Shown here one piece after another: positions 60,546 through 64,000 of a DNA stretch of 64,000 nucleotides. The stretch covers positions 248,001 through 312,000 of the forward strand of contig SCSM01000011.1 in NCBI GenBank assembly GCA_004322215.1, given 5' to 3'. The position numbers and the translations under genes are program-made. Position 1 is the stretch's first letter, and every line of letters begins with the position of its first letter. Under the pieces are notes generated by a model, which did no database searches, was not told where the DNA came from, and saw only the letters and a list, made by a program, of their open reading frames with translations. Source of the stretch: Bacteroidota bacterium (GTDB lineage Bacteria; Bacteroidota; Ignavibacteria; Kapaibacteriales; UBA2268).

Positions 60546-61109
60546 ATGGGAACTACAGCAGATTTGAGACCGGGTGCGGTCATAATATATAACGGAGATT
60601 TACATACGGTTTTGGAATCGGAGCATCGCACTCCGGGCAATCTAAGAGCATTTTACCAGGTGAAAATGAGAAATATGAAAACCGGTAAGCTCTCGGAAAA
60701 CCGGTTCCGTTCAGGTGAATCAATTGAATTTGCACGTGTCGAAAGAAAAAATTATCAATATCTTTATAATGATGGGACTACTTTGTTTTTCATGGATAAT
60801 GATAATTATGAACAAATACCTGTCGAACCGGAAAAAGTCGGAAGCGGGATTAATTTCCTGAAAGAGAATCAGGAAGCACAGCTTGCTTTTTTCAATAATT
60901 CAGTAATTGCGGTTGATTTGCCCCCTCATGTGAATTTAAAGATTACTCATACGGAACCAGGAGTCAAAGGAGATACTGCAACTAACGTATTAAAGCCGGC
61001 AACCCTCGAAACAGGTGCTACGGTTAATGTCCCGCTTTTTATCAACGAAGGAGATATGATAAGAGTTGATTCTAAAACAGGGGCTTATGTAGAACGGGTT
61101 AAAGAATAA
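60546..61109 (+). CDS. efp: translation elongation factor P
   Basis: A 187-residue protein with the three-domain EF-P order (TADLRPGAVIIYNGDLHTV at the start, VPLFINEGDMIRVDSKTGAYVERV at the end). It rescues ribosomes stalled at polyproline stretches. The tip of the domain I loop, which in E. coli carries the modified lysine in PGKGQ, reads RTPGNLRAF, with Asn32 at the lysine position and Arg34 two residues on. This variant must act without lysylation of that residue or with a different modification. It heads a probable efp-accB-accC cluster. Confidence 0.96.
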   Translation: MGTTADLRPGAVIIYNGDLHTVLESEHRTPGNLRAFYQVKMRNMKTGKLSENRFRSGESIEFARVERKNYQYLYNDGTTLFFMDNDNYEQIPVEPEKVGSGINFLKENQEAQLAFFNNSVIAVDLPPHVNLKITHTEPGVKGDTATNVLKPATLETGATVNVPLFINEGDMIRVDSKTGAYVERVKE

Positions 61110-61163
61110 ATAATAATTTTGTAAAAGCTTTTTGCTCTTCATTCACTAAAATAATGAGGAATT

Positions 61164-61679
61164 ATGGATTTAAACTACCTCAAAAAAGTCATCAAAATTT
61201 TTGATGACAGTAATATGGCAGAGATGACAATTGAAGAAGAAGGTATTAAAATCAAGCTGGCAAAAAACAGAGAAAACAAAAGCCAGCAGATAATTGTTCC
61301 TGCTCAAAATTATGTACAACCTAATAATATTGATACTGTCCAGCCGGGTAAGGTCAATTCCTCAAATAATGAAAAGGGAACCGAATTAGTTTCTGCAATA
61401 AATGAATCTGATGCCAATCAACCGGAAACAAAGTCATCATTACATACAATTTATTCACCTATAGTCGGAACTTTTTATAAAGCTCCTTCGCCTGATTCTG
61501 ACCCCTATGTCGAGATTGGCTCTCATGTTACAGCCGGCTCAACATTATGCATAATCGAGGCAATGAAACTGATGAATGAAATTGAAAGCGATATTTCAGG
61601 AACAATTGTTAAAATCCTGATTGATAATGCTCAAGCCGTTGAATTCAATCAGCCATTATTTATAATCAAACCGGATTAA
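61164..61679 (+). CDS. accB: biotin carboxyl carrier protein of acetyl-CoA carboxylase
   Basis: A 171-residue protein with an N-terminal region ([19 protein letters not shown]), a flexible Asn/Gln/Ser-rich linker, and the biotinyl domain at about 95-170 ([32 protein letters not shown]), in which Lys135 is the biotinylated residue. It carries the carboxybiotin between AccC and the transferase in fatty-acid synthesis. A GAGG site precedes the ATG. accC follows by 27 bases. Confidence 0.96.
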   Translation: MDLNYLKKVIKIFDDSNMAEMTIEEEGIKIKLAKNRENKSQQIIVPAQNYVQPNNIDTVQPGKVNSSNNEKGTELVSAINESDANQPETKSSLHTIYSPIVGTFYKAPSPDSDPYVEIGSHVTAGSTLCIIEAMKLMNEIESDISGTIVKILIDNAQAVEFNQPLFIIKPD

Positions 61680-61706
61680 TTTTTATATTGAAATCGAGCA
61701 AACCGA

Positions 61707-63050
61707 ATGATAAAAAAAATCCTGATTGCCAACAGAGGTGAGATTGCCTTAAGAATCATAAGAGCGTGCAAGGAACTTAAAATTCCAACTGTTGCCGTTT
61801 ATTCAACAGCCGATAAGACATCTTTGCATGTAAGATTTGCTGATGAAGTTGTATGCGTTGGACCTCATTCCGGGAAAGAAAGTTATCTCAATATACCATC
61901 TATTATCGCTGCTGCTCAAATTACCAATGCAGATGCAATACATCCCGGATACGGATTTCTTGCTGAAAACGATTCGTTTGTAGAGATTTGTAATGCATGT
62001 GGTATTACATTCATAGGGCCATCTGCCGAATCAATTAAAAAGATGGGTAACAAATCCGTTGCAAAAGAAACGATGCGCAATGCCGGAGTTCCTGTTGTAC
62101 CCGGAAGCGATGGCGTTGTGGATACTGAAAAAGATGCAAAAAAAATTGCAAACGAAATCGGTTACCCGATTTTATTGAAAGCTGTTGCAGGCGGCGGTGG
62201 AAAAGGCATGCGTCTCGTTAATGATGACACCGAACTTGAAAAAGCTTTCTCGATGACAAAATATGAGGCGGAATCAGCTTTTAATAATCCGGATTTATAT
62301 ATTGAAAAACTTGTTGCCGGCTCAAGGCATATTGAAATTCAGTTACTCGGAGACAAGCATGGTAATATCATTCATCTCAATGAAAGAGAATGTTCGATTC
62401 AGAGAAGGCACCAGAAATTAATCGAGGAGGCACCATCTACAATTGTCACTAATGATTTGAGAAGTTCCATGGGCAATGCTGCAGTTCTTGGAGCAATGGC
62501 TGTCAATTATTTTGGCCCGGGAACAATAGAATTTCTCGTTGATAACAATCGCAACTTTTACTTTATGGAAATGAACACAAGAATACAGGTCGAGCATCCT
62601 GTAACAGAAGAATCCCTCGATATTGACTTAATTAAAGAACAAATAAAAATAGCGTCAGGAGAGAAACTTTCAATCCAGCCAAGTGAACCGAAGATGCATG
62701 CAATAGAGTGCAGAATTAATGCAGAAGACCCCTATAATGATTTCAGGCCTAATCCAGGAACAATCGAAAGTCTGCATTTTCCCGGAGGACATGGAGTAAG
62801 AGTGGATTCACATATTTATACAGGATATACGATACCTCCATATTATGATTCACTCGTTGCAAAATTGATTACTTTTGCACCTACGAGAGAAGGAGCAATT
62901 GCAAAAATGCAGCTTGCTCTCGATGAATTTGTGATTGAAGGAATAAAAACAACAATTCCTTTCCATCAGAAAATGATGCAGAATCCTGATTTTATAGCTG
63001 GTAATATTGACACAAAATATCTTGAAAGAATTGATTGGAAAACATTATAA
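61707..63050 (+). CDS. accC: biotin carboxylase subunit of acetyl-CoA carboxylase
   Basis: A 447-residue ATP-grasp enzyme with the standard order: [35 protein letters not shown], the glycine loop [29 protein letters not shown], and the active-site region [19 protein letters not shown]. It carboxylates biotin on AccB with bicarbonate and ATP. It pairs with accB in a conserved operon. The carboxyltransferase genes are not in the window. Confidence 0.97.
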   Translation: MIKKILIANRGEIALRIIRACKELKIPTVAVYSTADKTSLHVRFADEVVCVGPHSGKESYLNIPSIIAAAQITNADAIHPGYGFLAENDSFVEICNACGITFIGPSAESIKKMGNKSVAKETMRNAGVPVVPGSDGVVDTEKDAKKIANEIGYPILLKAVAGGGGKGMRLVNDDTELEKAFSMTKYEAESAFNNPDLYIEKLVAGSRHIEIQLLGDKHGNIIHLNERECSIQRRHQKLIEEAPSTIVTNDLRSSMGNAAVLGAMAVNYFGPGTIEFLVDNNRNFYFMEMNTRIQVEHPVTEESLDIDLIKEQIKIASGEKLSIQPSEPKMHAIECRINAEDPYNDFRPNPGTIESLHFPGGHGVRVDSHIYTGYTIPPYYDSLVAKLITFAPTREGAIAKMQLALDEFVIEGIKTTIPFHQKMMQNPDFIAGNIDTKYLERIDWKTL

Positions 63051-63069
63051 ATTTATTTAGGAGTTTTTT

Positions 63070-63450
63070 ATGAATTTCCCGGAAAATTTAAAGTACACAA
63101 CAGACCATGAATGGTTAAAAGTAGAAGGCAGCAAAGCAATAGTCGGGATTACCGACCATGCACAAGGCGAGCTTGGCGATGTCGTCTATATTGACATTGC
63201 CGAAGATATAACATTTGTTAAAGCAGGAGAATCGTTCGGCACGATTGAAGCTGTTAAAACGGTTGCCGATATGTTAGCACCGGTATCAGGAAAAGTTCTC
63301 GATGTAAACAGGAGCTTAAACGACCATCCCGAAGTAGTTAATAAGGACCCTTATGGTGAGGGATGGATGATTGAAATAGAAATGGCTAATCCGTCTGAAG
63401 TTAATGAACTGCTGGATGTTAAGCAATATAAAGACCTTATTGGTCATTAA
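63070..63450 (+). CDS. gcvH: glycine cleavage system H protein
   Basis: A 126-residue lipoyl-carrier protein: TDHEWLKVEGSKAIVGITDHAQ, then the lipoylation site GTIEAVKTVADMLAP (Lys63), and PYGEGWMIEIEM. It shuttles the aminomethyl group among the P, T and L proteins of glycine cleavage. A GGAG site lies upstream of the ATG, and the gene is 19 bases behind accC, so it is probably in the same operon. Confidence 0.97.
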   Translation: MNFPENLKYTTDHEWLKVEGSKAIVGITDHAQGELGDVVYIDIAEDITFVKAGESFGTIEAVKTVADMLAPVSGKVLDVNRSLNDHPEVVNKDPYGEGWMIEIEMANPSEVNELLDVKQYKDLIGH

Positions 63451-63462
63451 TATCATTACAAG

Positions 63463-63480
63463 TCATTCTGAATGTAGTGA
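63463..63480. repeat. short repeat-like intergenic element
   Basis: TCATTCTGAATGTAGTGA resembles the common intergenic repeat type TCATTCTGAACGAAGTGA, and degenerate continuation (AGATTCTTT, then TTATCCTGAAC) lies further downstream. Function unknown. Confidence 0.4.
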
Positions 63481-63536
63481 TACTTAATAAATAAATCAAC
63501 CTAATATATACTAAAAGATTCTTTAAGGAGTTTATC

Positions 63537-63573
63537 CTGAACTTTATTCGGGTTCAGAGTGTCTTTTTTTTTT
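63537..63573 (+). terminator. terminator downstream of gcvH
   Basis: CTGAAC (63537-63542) pairs with GTTCAG (63552-63557), followed after a short gap by a run of T residues at 63563-63573. The stem is short but the T-run is long. Confidence 0.6.
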
Positions 63574-63706
63574 CTAAATTTATCTATCCCAAATTTTCCT
63601 TTTAATCCTAAGTTTTTTTAATTTGCAGACAATAATTGATGTGTGTTTACACTCTATTATTTTAGTTTATTGAAAAGTATTTTATTGAATATATTTTGGT
63701 GAGAAA

Positions 63707-64000
63707 ATGAAAACAAAAGATTACTATTTTATTAAATCGCTGTTAATTTCGATTGTAATTATATTTGTTATTTTACCTCAGAATAAGTTGTTTTCGCAGG
63801 AATGGAATATTTACTATGACAGTCCTCCAAATGTTGCAACTTGCACACCCGGTGTATTGAAACAATCAGAAAAAGATGCTGTATTGGCTAAAGTTAATAA
63901 AATAAGAAGCATCCATGGCTTAAAACCTGTAACTTATGACCCTGCCGGTGATGCAGAGTCACAAGCAGCAACATTAATTATGGTGGCTAACAGCGCCTTA
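63707..64000 (+). CDS. CAP (SCP/PR1)-domain secreted protein (3' end outside window)
   Basis: The ATG at 63707 (GGTGAG just upstream) begins a signal segment (SLLISIVIIFVILPQNKLFS). The 98 visible residues continue with the beginning of a CAP domain: VLAKVNKIRSIHGLKPVTYDP and ESQAATLIMVANSAL, the first helix with the alanine-rich second helix, where the HxxxE zinc-site residues would follow beyond the window. Bacterial CAP proteins are secreted, and their functions are mostly unknown. The gene is truncated by the window edge. Confidence 0.7.
   Translation, partial: MKTKDYYFIKSLLISIVIIFVILPQNKLFSQEWNIYYDSPPNVATCTPGVLKQSEKDAVLAKVNKIRSIHGLKPVTYDPAGDAESQAATLIMVANSAL

Overview
The window looks like chromosomal DNA of a Bacteroidota/Chlorobiota-type (FCB group) bacterium, most plausibly from the Ignavibacteria/Kapabacteria side. 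The evidence is AT-rich DNA, type IX secretion (T9SS) C-terminal sorting domains, an M56 peptidase-TonB fusion beside a BlaI repressor, a TonB-dependent receptor with an N-terminal carboxypeptidase-regulatory-like domain, and several promoters of the Bacteroidota sigma type (TTTG, 19-20 bases, TAnnTTTG). The genus is an inference; no rRNA is present. Many starts carry a clear GGAG-type ribosome binding site, and TTG starts are used.

Layout. 1-2.75 kb: a minus-strand respiratory module (Tat-exported 4Fe-4S protein, NrfD-like quinone-interacting membrane subunit, multihaem cytochrome c running off the left edge). 3-9.8 kb: DedA protein, envelope lipoproteins and beta-barrels (including a FadL/OmpP1 family protein and a Tyr/Trp-rich lipoprotein), a polytopic membrane protein and tRNA-Leu. 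10-18.6 kb: a chaperone-usher-like fimbrial locus with four small secreted pilin-like proteins, a PapD-type chaperone and a 1042-residue usher-like protein that ends in an OmpA peptidoglycan-binding domain; its intergenic DNA is crowded with short repeats and hairpins. 18.6-20.1 kb: a long non-coding stretch with a small RNA that has its own promoter and terminator, DnaA-box-like sites and an orphan IS630-type helix-turn-helix ORF.

20-33 kb: an unknown single-pass membrane protein; a patatin / papain-like peptidase / small membrane protein group; an HMA-like periplasmic protein, a TonB-dependent receptor and a BlaI-M56/TonB regulatory pair with an evident operator array; a methyltransferase, a YdeI-like protein and a T9SS-secreted protein. 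33-40.7 kb: a multihaem cytochrome locus with 13, 7 and 19 haem-binding motifs, two of the three proteins fused to membrane cytochrome b-like domains, plus a dihaem cytochrome. This is a candidate envelope-spanning electron conduit.

40.9-50 kb: a signalling island with an 8-PAS hybrid kinase and a divergent translationally coupled run of REC-PAS-kinase, REC-HDOD, REC and REC-degenerate HD-GYP. 50-56 kb: rpsT with tRNA-Arg directly behind it, a very large NHL/PKD T9SS cargo, RluD-type pseudouridine synthase and a nitroreductase. 56-64 kb: housekeeping genes alaS, tnaA, tRNA-Cys, efp, accB, accC and gcvH, then a truncated CAP-domain gene at the right edge.

The most unusual parts are the usher-OmpA fimbrial locus together with the neighbouring small RNA, whose hairpin loop shares a short motif with two pilin-gene leaders, and the multihaem cytochrome conduit.
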